A stretch of DNA of 64,000 nt from an uncultured Dehalococcoidia bacterium (lineage in GTDB: Bacteria; Chloroflexota; Dehalococcoidia; Lucifugimonadales; JADFKI01): the NCBI GenBank assembly GCA_958295865.1, contig CATQHF010000001.1, forward strand, positions 1-64,000, in the 5' to 3' direction. Under the pieces are notes generated by a model. It worked only from the letters and a program-made list of their open reading frames with translations. It searched no databases and had not been told where the DNA came from. This document shows positions 26,648-35,254 of the stretch, piece by piece. How positions within the stretch are numbered: the stretch's first letter is position 1; each line of letters opens with the position of its first letter. Made by a program: the position numbers and the translations under genes.

Positions 26648-27811
26648 CTACCCCGTATATGCGTACTTCTTCGCCATATCCTCGCGCAGGTCGGTGCCCC
26701 AGCCGGGGGCGGTGGGGATTTTCATCATGCCGTTGTTTATCTCGGGAAGCACGGTGAAGAGGTCGTCGCGCCAAGGGGCTTGAACGGGGTCGCTTTCGCT
26801 TATCCGCACATTGTTGATAGAGGCGCACAGGTTCATGGTCTGGAAGTTGGACAGGTGGCTGTTGTAGTTGTGCGGGGCGACATTGATGTCGAAGACCTCT
26901 GCCATGTTCGCGGCGCGGCGCGCGGGGATGAAGCCTTGCCACTGCACATCGAGCTTCATGAAGTCCATCGAGCGGTTTTGCAGCAGCTCCAGGTAGTTGA
27001 GCGGTCCAAGCTTCTGCTCGCCTGAGCAGATGGGCGTGCGGGTGGCGTCCTTGACCATGCGGAGGCTCTCGGCGTCTAGGTTATCTATCTCCATCCACAT
27101 GAGATAGTAGGGTTCGAGCGCCTGTCCGAGGCGTATCTGCGCCTCCGCCTTGAAGTTGACATTGACATCGAGGCAGATGTTGGCGTCGGGGCCGCCCTCC
27201 TCGCGCATGGCGGCTATCTGCTCTACGGCGGCGTTTCGCAACTCACGGCTGAGCACTTGGTCGTGGGGTCCGGCGGTGCCTTGGCTTATCGTGCGGAACG
27301 GGTCGCCCGGAATCTGGATATTGGTCTTCACCGTGTCGTAGCCCGCATCGAGCGCCTCGCGCATCAATGCCTTGATGTCGTCGTAGCCGCGAACCGGCTC
27401 CCTGCCCAGCGCCTCATAGTTGCTCGACTGGTAGCTTACCAGATGCGACCAGTACACCTTTTGCTCAGAGCGTGTGGGGCCGCCGACCAGTTGATGCACG
27501 GGCACGCCCAGCGCCTTGCCCTTGATGTCCCAGAGCGCCAGCTCGATGCCCGCGATAGCCATCCAGGTAGCGCCACCATACGATGAGCGCGTGGAGCGCA
27601 CCATGTTGGTGTAGTGCTGCTCGACGCTTCGCGGATCCTTGCCGATGATGAGCCGCGACAGGTCTTCGACCAGCCCCTGCATGCCCTTCGCCAAGTCGCC
27701 GACGCCAAACTCGGAATATCCTGTTATTCCCTCGTCGGTGCGGACGGCGCAGTAGAGCCAAGGCCTTGCCAGGGATTTTACGACGAATGTGTCAATGCCA
27801 GTAACTTTCAA
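26648..27811 (-). CDS. Enolase-superfamily (mandelate racemase/muconate lactonizing) enzyme 2
   Basis: The 387-aa paralogue of the gene at 23058 keeps the metal-ligand blocks ICLDVNVNFK, LMWMEIDN and ICSGEQ, a lysine in DTVKTNI and the His in VAPHNYNSHLSNF. It probably dehydrates or epimerises an acid sugar or related carboxylate. Similarity to copy 1 runs the whole length, but the 160-190 loop differs, which in this superfamily alters substrate choice. RBS AAGGAGAG lies directly upstream. It sits downstream of an unrelated hydrolase gene with the VapBC pair after it. Confidence 0.86.
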   Translation of the reverse strand: MKVTGIDTFVVKSLARPWLYCAVRTDEGITGYSEFGVGDLAKGMQGLVEDLSRLIIGKDPRSVEQHYTNMVRSTRSSYGGATWMAIAGIELALWDIKGKALGVPVHQLVGGPTRSEQKVYWSHLVSYQSSNYEALGREPVRGYDDIKALMREALDAGYDTVKTNIQIPGDPFRTISQGTAGPHDQVLSRELRNAAVEQIAAMREEGGPDANICLDVNVNFKAEAQIRLGQALEPYYLMWMEIDNLDAESLRMVKDATRTPICSGEQKLGPLNYLELLQNRSMDFMKLDVQWQGFIPARRAANMAEVFDINVAPHNYNSHLSNFQTMNLCASINNVRISESDPVQAPWRDDLFTVLPEINNGMMKIPTAPGWGTDLREDMAKKYAYTG

Positions 27812-27926
27812 TTTTCTCTCCTTGTGCTAGTTGGTTGGTATGTCAGTGTATCATCTAGCCGATGGTTTATGGAGTTCGGGGCGGCAGCGGGGGCATGTGT
27901 CCCGTAATAACTGACAGAGGCATTGC

Positions 27927-27945
27927 GGGCGACCGCCGGTCGCCC
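27927..27945. repeat. Short palindrome GGGCGACC-GCC-GGTCGCCC
   Basis: Eight-base perfect arms around three bases lie in the gap between the two minus-strand genes. It is followed by CCTACGG and may be a degenerate repeat or a weak terminator of the hydrolase gene. The rest of 27812-28019 shows nothing. Confidence 0.45.
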
Positions 27946-28019
27946 CTACGGTTATCACAGAAGGCGTTGCATCGGAATGATGATGAATCGGTCAGCGCGG
28001 CAGTAGCGACGATGTGTAA

Positions 28020-28889
28020 TTACAACTTTGACGGCAGTCCGCGCCCGGCGATGAAATGCCTGAGGGCGTCCGCAATCGCTTCGGGGCGCTCCATGTACAT
28101 GTTGTGGCCGGTGTTTTCGACGGTGAGGCGGTGGAAGTCGGGGATGCCGTCCGGGACTTCGTGCAGTTCGTTTATGCGCGTGCGGTGGCTGCTGCTGCGT
28201 ATGAACAGGATGGGCAGGGCAAGCGCGGCAAAGATGGGCTTGAGGTCAACATCATCGCCTTCCCTGTCCGCCATATTGAAGGTGTGCGGCGACCACTTCA
28301 TATCGTACAAGCCATCCTCGCGCTTGTATGCTTCATGCGCCACCACATCGCGCAGCGTCTCGGGATGCCAGCTCGACGCCGCCGGATGGTCGCGCAGGTA
28401 GCGGTGGAGCGCGTCGCGGCTTTCCCAAGTGGTGCGCTCGGCATGCTCTCTGCCGGCGACCATGCGGTGGAAGCGCTCATCTACGACCACCATCGGCTCC
28501 ATCAGCGCGAGCCGCGAGAACATGCCCGGGCGCTGCCGCGCGCAGAGCGTCATCACCACGCCGCCGGTGGAGTGCGCCACGCCTATGGCATCTCGCAAGC
28601 CGACGGCGTCGCAGAAGGCGGCGAGGTCAGCGACGCGCTCGGCGAAGCGATAGCCGCGCGGCGTCCAGTCGCTATCCCCATGCCCGCGCGCGTCGAGAGC
28701 GATGACGCGGTAGTCCGGAGCAAGCCTGCGCGCTACGGCATCCCAGCTGCGGCTAGTACGCATGTCGCCGTGCAGCAGCAGTATCGGAGCGCCGTCGCCG
28801 CCCCAGTCAACATAGCGCAGGGCTATGTCGCGCACGGCAACATCGTGGCTTGTCGGTTCTTTCAATTTATCCTTTCTGAACGACACCAT
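28020..28889 (-). CDS. Alpha/beta-hydrolase
   Basis: The 289-aa protein has the hydrolase fold: oxyanion-hole HGDMRTSRSW at 40-49, DARGHGDSDW and the nucleophile elbow AHSTGG with S107. The catalytic His is probably in ENTGHNMYMERPEA near the C-terminus. It resembles esterases, epoxide hydrolases and ring-cleavage-product hydrolases, and the sequence does not decide between them. It is divergent from the small membrane gene at 28942 across about 50 bp. Confidence 0.83.
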   Translation of the reverse strand: MVSFRKDKLKEPTSHDVAVRDIALRYVDWGGDGAPILLLHGDMRTSRSWDAVARRLAPDYRVIALDARGHGDSDWTPRGYRFAERVADLAAFCDAVGLRDAIGVAHSTGGVVMTLCARQRPGMFSRLALMEPMVVVDERFHRMVAGREHAERTTWESRDALHRYLRDHPAASSWHPETLRDVVAHEAYKREDGLYDMKWSPHTFNMADREGDDVDLKPIFAALALPILFIRSSSHRTRINELHEVPDGIPDFHRLTVENTGHNMYMERPEAIADALRHFIAGRGLPSKL

Positions 28890-28941
28890 GATTATCGTTG
28901 GTGTAACATGGTTTGTGGACTAAGGCGCCAGGGAGGGCATA

Positions 28942-29424
28942 GTGAATAGGTTTGAACTCTACTATCAATACGCGCTTTCGAAAATTCAGGAGCAAAATGA
29001 GCGCAAACACTCGCTTGAAGTGAAAGCGAGAAACTCAATTGGGTTAAGCATAGCGTTGCTGGGTGTGGCCGGTTTGATAGTAAGCAATTTTGCTACAGGC
29101 CTCGTAGATAAGAGCGACTTTTCGTGGACTATTATTGGGCTGATACTGATATTCTTCCTATTGTCCATGGCTCTCTCACTCAGAACTTTGTATGTGTACG
29201 AATGGCACATCAACCCTGACCCGAATAAACTTCAGCAGAATATCCAAAACCCTAATTACACAACCGAAGGTCTTTTGGAATGGGCAGCGGATGGGATGCT
29301 CAGCGCTTACAACACCAACGAATTAACTCTTCAAGATAAAGATGCCAAATTACGGTGGGCAATGGCATCTTTATCGTTGCAGGGTGCATCTCTTGGATTA
29401 TTGATGCTATTTGTCTGGTTCTAG
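28942..29424 (+). CDS. Membrane protein of unknown function with lower GC
   Basis: The 160-aa protein has an N-terminal charged helical part, then two adjacent membrane segments (residues about 33-53 and 60-82) and a third at the C-terminus (about 140-158). Between them is a soluble part with TTEGLLEWAADGM. The two-membrane-helix hairpin after a helical N-terminus recalls SLATT-type effectors, but I see no partner gene that would support a defence role. The GTG start has GGAGG five bases upstream. Base composition is visibly more AT-rich than neighbours, suggesting transfer from elsewhere. Confidence 0.65.
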   Translation: MNRFELYYQYALSKIQEQNERKHSLEVKARNSIGLSIALLGVAGLIVSNFATGLVDKSDFSWTIIGLILIFFLLSMALSLRTLYVYEWHINPDPNKLQQNIQNPNYTTEGLLEWAADGMLSAYNTNELTLQDKDAKLRWAMASLSLQGASLGLLMLFVWF

Positions 29425-29461
29425 CGCTGCTTCTCCCATCAAAATAGCAAGTGTTCCAGCT

Positions 29462-29602
29462 CTATAGCCAAGTTTTTTTTATGATGTAGGGCTTGGCAGG
29501 CGGCGGCTTCTTTTGGTCTCCGCTCAGCTTCTGCGCGCCGTTGAACTCATGCTCTGCTTCTGCTGTCGGCTTTGCCTTCGGCTTTTCTGCCGGTTTCACC
29601 AT
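29462..29602 (-). CDS. 46-aa Lys/Pro/Ala-rich small protein
   Basis: This short frame has one of the best ribosome-binding sites in the window: AAGGAGGGTGACG immediately before ATG. The product starts MVKPAEKPKAKPTAEAEHEF and ends with AKPYIIKKTWL, so it is basic, proline-rich and probably disordered, with a more hydrophobic C-terminal tail. I do not recognise a family. Histone-like tails and small ribosome-binding peptides look similar in composition. It lies downstream of, but in opposite direction to, the membrane gene at 28942. Confidence 0.5.
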   Translation of the reverse strand: MVKPAEKPKAKPTAEAEHEFNGAQKLSGDQKKPPPAKPYIIKKTWL

Positions 29603-29711
29603 CGTCACCCTCCTTGAACTACAAAATGTCCCCGAATTAGATCTAATGTTGGACTGCGGCGGCGCTTCTCCGTATTATAGCAAGCGCCGCAACATGAGAA
29701 AGCCTACGATG

Positions 29712-30632
29712 CTACATCAACCCCAGTTCCTCAAGAATCGGCGGGATGCCTGCCTTTTCTTCGGCTGTGAAGGGGCGCAGTGGGCGCGATACGGTGTCGT
29801 CGTCTATGATGCCCATGTGCTTCAGCGCCGACTTCATGCCTGCGAAGCTGGCTGCGTTCGCGCCGCCGCCCTGCGCCAGCCGCGCAATCTTCTGCGAGGC
29901 GATGATGGTTGCGTTGCTCTTGCGGACGCCCTCGGCGTCGCCGGCCTCGCCCGCCTCCCAGCCGGCGGAGGCTGCCGCGGGTATTAGGTTGGCGATGCCG
30001 GGGATGACGCCCTGCACGCCGACCGCGCTCGCGGTGGTGATGCGGAACGCCGTGCCAAGGAAGCGCAGCAGTGATATGTCGCCCTGTTCGCAGAGTACAT
30101 TAAGCTCCGCGAGCAGCTCTCCCGCGCCGGAGCTGTCCTTGACTCCAACCACCGCGCCCTCGTTTGCGAGCGCAGCCACGACGCCGGGCGCAACGGCGGT
30201 CTTGACCGTCTGCGGGATGTTGTACACCCAGAGCGGCGTCCCGACGCGGGCGCGAATGTGGCGGTAGTGATCTAGGATTTCGTCCTGCGCGCTGGGGTAG
30301 TAGTACGGCGGCGTCACGGCGATGCCGTCCATGCCCATCTCCTGCACTTCAAGCGCCATATTGATGGAGTGTTGCGTGCTTGCGCCCGACACATTGCCGA
30401 TAATGGGCGCTCGCCCGTTCACCTCGTCCACGACGGCGTCCATGCTCACAAGGCGCTCCTTGTCCGACAAGTTGGCGAACTCCCCCGTCGTGCCGGACAC
30501 CCAGATGCCATGCACTCCGTTGTCTATCAGATAATTCACCAGCCGCCGCAGCGAGGGCACATCGACGCTCTCGTCCGACTTCAGCGGCGTGAGGATGGGA
30601 ACTATCACGCCTTTGATTTCCTTGTCTGCCAT
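29712..30632 (-). CDS. DapA/NAL-family aldolase or lyase
   Basis: The 306-aa TIM-barrel protein belongs to the dihydrodipicolinate synthase/N-acetylneuraminate lyase family. The Schiff-base lysine is K165 (VVGVKDSSG) and the partner tyrosine Y137 (VYNIP). SGTTGEFANLS in place of GTTGE(S/A) fits the family pyruvate site. Since it lies among catabolic genes and not in a lysine operon, a sugar-acid aldolase or dehydratase is as likely as DapA. That would fit the two enolase-superfamily genes nearby. RBS is GAGGAG upstream. Confidence 0.85.
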   Translation of the reverse strand: MADKEIKGVIVPILTPLKSDESVDVPSLRRLVNYLIDNGVHGIWVSGTTGEFANLSDKERLVSMDAVVDEVNGRAPIIGNVSGASTQHSINMALEVQEMGMDGIAVTPPYYYPSAQDEILDHYRHIRARVGTPLWVYNIPQTVKTAVAPGVVAALANEGAVVGVKDSSGAGELLAELNVLCEQGDISLLRFLGTAFRITTASAVGVQGVIPGIANLIPAAASAGWEAGEAGDAEGVRKSNATIIASQKIARLAQGGGANAASFAGMKSALKHMGIIDDDTVSRPLRPFTAEEKAGIPPILEELGLM

Positions 30633-30669
30633 TTCAAACTCCTCTAAATGTTAGGTGTAATCGACCGCT

Positions 30670-31032
30670 TTACAATGCGTATGGAGGCATAATTTCATCT
30701 TCCGGCGCCTTCTCCAACTGCTGCGTAACGGGGTTGACCTTCATACGCAGGTTTTCCAGCGCTTCGTATCCAATCAATGGCAGCGGGGTGATTACCACCG
30801 TTGCCGGCGCTCGGTCATCGCCTATTCGCACCGATCCCGCGTAAGTTTCATTCTCCGTTATGCCCAGAGCGGTCATCAGTCTGTGAACGCCGCCCGGAAT
30901 CTTCGGCAAGCCCAGCGCCTCGATGTCTTCAAGCGGCAAGCCCACAAAAGTGGATCCCGTATCCACCAGAAATTCAAAGCGCCTGGTTCCGTTTTCACCC
31001 GTTACAGACGCTTCGACCATAGTTCGCCCCAT
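30670..31032 (-). CDS. Clan AA (retropepsin-like) aspartic protease
   Basis: The 120-aa protein has the aspartic-protease motif FLVDTGSTFVGLP with D24 and a later hydrophobic VITPLPLIGYEALENLRMKVNP, typical of single-domain bacterial clan AA proteins that act as dimers. Substrate unknown. The ATG at 31032 has GGAGGGG six bases upstream. The open frame continues upstream into a GCGAAAGCGGGAATGAC repeat, which I exclude. Confidence 0.75.
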   Translation of the reverse strand: MGRTMVEASVTGENGTRRFEFLVDTGSTFVGLPLEDIEALGLPKIPGGVHRLMTALGITENETYAGSVRIGDDRAPATVVITPLPLIGYEALENLRMKVNPVTQQLEKAPEDEIMPPYAL

Positions 31033-31126
31033 TGAAAACCCCTCCATGCTCCGGATTCCCGCGAAAGCGGGAATGACATTTGCACTTATGAGACGGCTTA
31101 AATATAACACCTGCTGAGCAAGCAGA

Positions 31127-31164
31127 ACGGGCCGACGCACCGGATTTCGGTGTCATCGGCCCGT
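31127..31164 (-). terminator. Strong hairpin after the molybdenum hydroxylase operon
   Basis: ACGGGCCGA pairs with TCGGCCCGT, and inside it CACCGG pairs with CGGTG, giving a long stem. On the minus strand it lies 36 bases after the MoaD-like stop and is followed by TCTGCTTGCT. It probably ends the coxM-coxS-coxL-moaD transcript. Confidence 0.6.
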
Positions 31165-31199
31165 CCATTGTTGCATAGGCTTGTTGACGGCAGGGCTGC

Positions 31200-31466
31200 C
31201 TAAGCGCCGCCTCCGATGGCGGGCAGGAAGTGCACCTCGCTGTCTTCGCCCACCTTCTCCAGCATCCCCATAGGCGTAACCTCGCCATCGACGGCGACGG
31301 ATATGTTGGGCTTGACGCGGTTGTCTTCCACGAGCCGCGCCTTCATGCCCGGATACTCGCTATCGAGGTTGTTGATAACCTGGCGCACGGTAGCGCCAGA
31401 CACCTGCACCCGCGTCTTTCCGCCGGTCAGGTTTTGCATCAGAGAGGGTACGAATACAGTTGCCAT
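31200..31466 (-). CDS. MoaD/ThiS-like sulfur-carrier or small modifier protein
   Basis: The 88-aa protein has a ubiquitin-like beta-grasp pattern, with VRQVINNLDSEYPGMKARL in the helix region and VHFLPAIGGGA at the end. Sulfur carriers are activated at a C-terminal Gly-Gly; here an extra Ala follows, so either the protein is trimmed first or it does not act as a carrier. It starts four bases after the CoxL-type stop, as last gene of the molybdenum hydroxylase operon, suggesting a link to cofactor sulfuration. A JAMM protease that could trim it is encoded 5 kb away. Confidence 0.75.
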   Translation of the reverse strand: MATVFVPSLMQNLTGGKTRVQVSGATVRQVINNLDSEYPGMKARLVEDNRVKPNISVAVDGEVTPMGMLEKVGEDSEVHFLPAIGGGA

Positions 31467-31470
31467 CGGG

Positions 31471-33765
31471 TTAGCTCTGCTTCCAGGACTCTTCCATAAT
31501 CGCTACGGGACTCATCGGCAGGCGTTCCATGCGAATGCCGGTGGCGTTCTGTATCGCGTTGGCGATTGCCGGTGTCGGCGGCACGATGTTCGCCTCGCCC
31601 ACGCCGCGCACGCCAAAGGGATGGTCGCTCGCCACTTCGACGATTACGGTGTCTATCATCGGCAGGTCTAGGCTGGTGGGCATGCGATAGTCCAACAGCG
31701 TCGAGTTCGCCATAGCGCCGTCGTCGGTCATGTAATACTCTTCGTTCAGCGCCCAGCCAATGCCCTGCACGCTGCCCCCTTGCATCTGTCCCTCAACATA
31801 GCTGGGGTGAATTGCCTTGCCCGCGTCCTGCACGACGGTGAAGCGCGTGACATCGGTCTTGCCGGTCTGCGGGTCAACCTCGACATCCACGATATTGCCA
31901 GCGAACGAGCCGCCGCCCGCTCCCATGCCGCCATACGCGCGGCTTGCCGCGCCAACGACGGGGCCGCCGGTGCTGCCAAGCTGCCCCGCGAGGTCGGCAA
32001 AGCTCATGTTGAGCTCAGGGTCCGAGCTTGACTGGAACACGCCGTCCTTCAGCTCGATGTCGTCGGCATCCACATCCCAGATAGTCGCGGCGCGCGCGAT
32101 CATCTTCTGCTTGACATCCAGCGCGGCTTCATAAGCCGCCCAGCCGGTAGCGTAGGTGGTGCGACTGCCGCCCGTTACGGCGGTGTAGCCGATGGAGTCG
32201 GTATCGACGACCGACGGGCGCACGCTCTCAGCGGGAATGCCCAGCACTTCGGCAGCCTGCATGGAGATGGACGCGCGGCTGCCTCCGATGTCGGTAGAGC
32301 CTTCGATTAGCGTGATGGTGCCGTCTGCGTTCACCGCGATATTGACGGCGGAGTCGAAGCCGATGTTGAACCAGTAGCCAATCGCCACGCCGCGCCCTTG
32401 GTTCTCACCCAGAGGGGCGTTGTAGTGGGGGTGGTTCTTCATCGCTTCCAGCACTTCTACGCAGCCGATGCGCGGAAAGACCATACCATCGGGGCGGCGA
32501 GTGCCTTCGATTGCCGCGTTCTTCAGGCGCAAGTCTATCGCGTCCATGCCAAGCTGCTGCGCCAGCTCATCTACGACCTGCTCGGCGGCGAATGCGGCGT
32601 TGGGCGCGCCGGGGGCGCGGTATGCCGCAGTCTTGGGCTTGTTCACGACCACATCGTAGCCGTCAATCACGGCGTTCTCCACATCGTAGGCGGCGAACAC
32701 GCACATCGCGCCCGCGCCCACCGGCGAACCGGCGAATGCGCCCGCTTCATAGGCGAGATACGCCTGCATCGCCGTTATCGTGCCGTCGTTCTTCGCGCCA
32801 ATCTTAATCTTCATGTTGGAGCCGCAGGTGGGGCCTGACGCCTCGAACACATCCGCGCGGCTCATGACTATCTTGACCGCCCTGCCGCTCTTCTTGGAGA
32901 GCATCGCGGCGACCGGCTCGAGGTACACGGGGATTTTGCCGCCAAAGCCACCGCCAATCTCCATCGGCGTGACCCGCACCTGCGACACGGGCAGATGAAG
33001 CACCTCTGATGTGGCGTCGCGCGCTGTGAACGCGCCCTGCGTGCTGCACCAGACATGCAGCCTGCCGTCGGTGTTCCAGATCGCGGTTGCCGCGTGAGGC
33101 TCGATATAACCTTGGTGAACGGTTACGGTGTCGAACTCGCGCTCGACGATGACATCCGCGTCGGCGAAGCCCTTCTCTATGTCGCCCTTGACATGCTGGA
33201 AGTGCTGCGCGACATTGCTCGGCTTGTCGTCTATCGTCTCGCCGAGCTCGTCCGTTCTCAGGCTCCCGTGGAGGATAGCGGCACCTTCTGCCATGCCCTG
33301 CGGAGCGGTCATAATCGGGGGAAGCACTTCATACTCCACCTCGATGAGCTTGACCGCTTCTTCGGCGACATGGGCATTGGTCGCAGCGACTGCCGCAACC
33401 GCGTGTCCCTTGTACAGCGCCTTGTGCCGAGCGAGAATGTTCGCTTGCAGATCGTGAAGGGTCGTTACCTCTTCGCCCAGATCCAGCGCGGCGTTTTTGA
33501 CTTGCGGGAAGTCGTCGAAAGTAACCGCCGCAAGCACGCCGGGCAGCGCCTCTGCCTTGCTGGTGTCGATGTTCTTGATGTTCGCGTGGGCGTGGGGGCT
33601 TCTCAGTATCTTGCCGTGAAGCAGCCCTGCCGTGTCGAAGTCCGCGCCGTAGAGCGCGCGTCCCGTTACCTTGTCAGCGCCGTCGTGGCGGACGGGTCGC
33701 GTGCCGACCACATTGTAGTCAACACTCGACAGAATCAGATTTCGTTCGTATTCGGTTGTCGTCAT
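31471..33765 (-). CDS. Molybdenum hydroxylase large subunit (CoxL/XdhA family)
   Basis: This 764-aa subunit binds the molybdopterin cofactor and substrate. It shows the conserved GGGFGGK, an AYRAPGAPNAAFAAEQVVDEL block, and GVGEANIVPP near the C-terminus with the Glu that acts as base. The CO-dehydrogenase-specific active-site loop with Cys (AYRCSFR) is replaced by AYRAPG, so it is not form I CO dehydrogenase. Oxidation of an aldehyde, purine or N-heteroaromatic is likely. The first bases overlap coxS (ATGA). A second, incomplete paralogue is at 62892. Confidence 0.9.
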   Translation of the reverse strand: MTTTEYERNLILSSVDYNVVGTRPVRHDGADKVTGRALYGADFDTAGLLHGKILRSPHAHANIKNIDTSKAEALPGVLAAVTFDDFPQVKNAALDLGEEVTTLHDLQANILARHKALYKGHAVAAVAATNAHVAEEAVKLIEVEYEVLPPIMTAPQGMAEGAAILHGSLRTDELGETIDDKPSNVAQHFQHVKGDIEKGFADADVIVEREFDTVTVHQGYIEPHAATAIWNTDGRLHVWCSTQGAFTARDATSEVLHLPVSQVRVTPMEIGGGFGGKIPVYLEPVAAMLSKKSGRAVKIVMSRADVFEASGPTCGSNMKIKIGAKNDGTITAMQAYLAYEAGAFAGSPVGAGAMCVFAAYDVENAVIDGYDVVVNKPKTAAYRAPGAPNAAFAAEQVVDELAQQLGMDAIDLRLKNAAIEGTRRPDGMVFPRIGCVEVLEAMKNHPHYNAPLGENQGRGVAIGYWFNIGFDSAVNIAVNADGTITLIEGSTDIGGSRASISMQAAEVLGIPAESVRPSVVDTDSIGYTAVTGGSRTTYATGWAAYEAALDVKQKMIARAATIWDVDADDIELKDGVFQSSSDPELNMSFADLAGQLGSTGGPVVGAASRAYGGMGAGGGSFAGNIVDVEVDPQTGKTDVTRFTVVQDAGKAIHPSYVEGQMQGGSVQGIGWALNEEYYMTDDGAMANSTLLDYRMPTSLDLPMIDTVIVEVASDHPFGVRGVGEANIVPPTPAIANAIQNATGIRMERLPMSPVAIMEESWKQS

Positions 33766-34247
33766 GCGCTCACCCCCTGCATTCGGGCTGCCGCGTCCTG
33801 CACTGCGCGAATAATCTTGTCGTAGCCCGTGCAGCGGCAGAGGTTGTTCGCCAGCCAGAAGCGGATTTCGTATTCGGTTGGGTCAGGGTTGTGATCCAGC
33901 AGCGCCTTCGTAGCGACTATGAAGCCGGGCGTGCATATTCCGCACTGCAAGGCGGCGTTCTCAAGAAACGCCTGCTGTACGGGGTGAAGTTCGCTGCCCA
34001 CGGCAATACCCTCGATTGTCGTAATCTCTTTGCCCTCGGCCTCTACGCCAAGCACTAGGCAGGCGGTAACGATTCTGCCGTCCATCTCCACCGTGCATGC
34101 GCCGCAGTTGCCGTCGTTGCAGCCTTCCTTAGTGCCCGTCAGTCCTATGACATCACGCAGGCACTCGAGCAGGCTCTGGCGCGGCTCCGTCAGGAAGTCC
34201 ACGCTTTCGCCGTTGATTCTGGTCTGTACATACGTCTTTTTGGGCAT
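33762..34247 (-). CDS. Molybdenum hydroxylase 2Fe-2S subunit (CoxS family)
   Basis: The 161-aa protein carries both [2Fe-2S] clusters: C43, C48, C51 and C63 in the plant-ferredoxin domain, and C102, C105, C137 and C139 in the helical domain (QCGICTPGF and NLCRCTGY). It passes electrons from the molybdenum site to the FAD subunit. Start overlaps the FAD-subunit gene stop by one base; its end overlaps coxL by four. Confidence 0.93.
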   Translation of the reverse strand: MPKKTYVQTRINGESVDFLTEPRQSLLECLRDVIGLTGTKEGCNDGNCGACTVEMDGRIVTACLVLGVEAEGKEITTIEGIAVGSELHPVQQAFLENAALQCGICTPGFIVATKALLDHNPDPTEYEIRFWLANNLCRCTGYDKIIRAVQDAAARMQGVSA

Positions 34248-35122
34248 TAAGCATTCTCCTTGGCTCGGTCAATTGCGATTTGGAGCGAGCGCCTTGTGAG
34301 CACATCGCACAAGTGCTTTCTGTATTCGATAGTGCCGCGCATATCGGTAATGGGCATTGCCGCGTCCTTGGCAATCTGCCCCGCCTCCGCGAGCGTGTCT
34401 TCGTTGGCGGGCTTGCCCGCTATGGCGTCGTTGATTGCCGTAACGAACAGCGGCACAGGCGCGACCGCAGCCAGAGCCACGCGCGCGGACTTGATGTTGC
34501 CATTGTCCAGCACGACCGACGTGCCCGCGCCCGCTACGGCGATGTCCATCTCGTTGCGCGGAATGAAGCGCATGTAGTTCGCCCCGAAGCCGCCGGTTGG
34601 CGCGGGGAAGCTGATGGAGACGAGCATCTCGCCGCGCTCCAGCGCATTGCTGCCGGGCCCGGTGCAAAAGTCCTCCACCGCTATCTGCCTGTTGCCGTTG
34701 GGTCCGGCGACATTCGCAACCGCGCTGTGCGCTATCATCGCGGGGATGGAGTCGGCGCTGGGCGTGGCGTTGCAAAGATTCCCGCCAAACGATGCCCTGC
34801 CCTGAATCTGCGTGCCGCCGATGAGCGACGCGGAGTCTATCAGCCCGGGGTACGCGCGAGATATTTCCGCATTGCCGTATAGCCTGTAACAAGGGACGGC
34901 AGCGCCCAATGTCAGACCATCTTCGGAGTTGTATGTAAGCTCGTTCAGCTCAGGGATGTTCTTCCCGTCGACGACGAGGTTCACATCGTCAAACCTTCCG
35001 CCCCTTAGCTGCACCAGTAGGTCAGTTCCTCCCGCCAAAACGCGCGCCTTGCCGTCCGCGTCATTCAGCAGGTCAACCGCTTCTTCAACCGAGTTGGGAC
35101 TTTTGAAATCAATCCAATGCAA
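34247..35122 (-). CDS. Molybdenum hydroxylase FAD-binding subunit (CoxM family)
   Basis: The 291-aa subunit has the FAD pyrophosphate motifs AGGTDLLVQLRGG near residue 31 and TQIQGRASFGGNLCNATPSAD near 104, and the C-terminal CO-dehydrogenase flavoprotein domain with IEYRKHLCDVLTRR. It is the first gene of the minus-strand operon coxM-coxS-coxL-moaD. GAAAGGAGGTGG before its start is a strong ribosome-binding site. Confidence 0.92.
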   Translation of the reverse strand: MHWIDFKSPNSVEEAVDLLNDADGKARVLAGGTDLLVQLRGGRFDDVNLVVDGKNIPELNELTYNSEDGLTLGAAVPCYRLYGNAEISRAYPGLIDSASLIGGTQIQGRASFGGNLCNATPSADSIPAMIAHSAVANVAGPNGNRQIAVEDFCTGPGSNALERGEMLVSISFPAPTGGFGANYMRFIPRNEMDIAVAGAGTSVVLDNGNIKSARVALAAVAPVPLFVTAINDAIAGKPANEDTLAEAGQIAKDAAMPITDMRGTIEYRKHLCDVLTRRSLQIAIDRAKENA

Positions 35123-35254
35123 TAGCCCACCTCCTTTCTCGTGTTTTCTCTCTCTTTTAGTATCAAGTCCGGTATTGTCGCGCTTCTCCCAAAGCGCGCT
35201 CCGACAAGCGGCAATAGTATATCAGGGTTTCTTTTGTTGAACAACAATCAAGGT

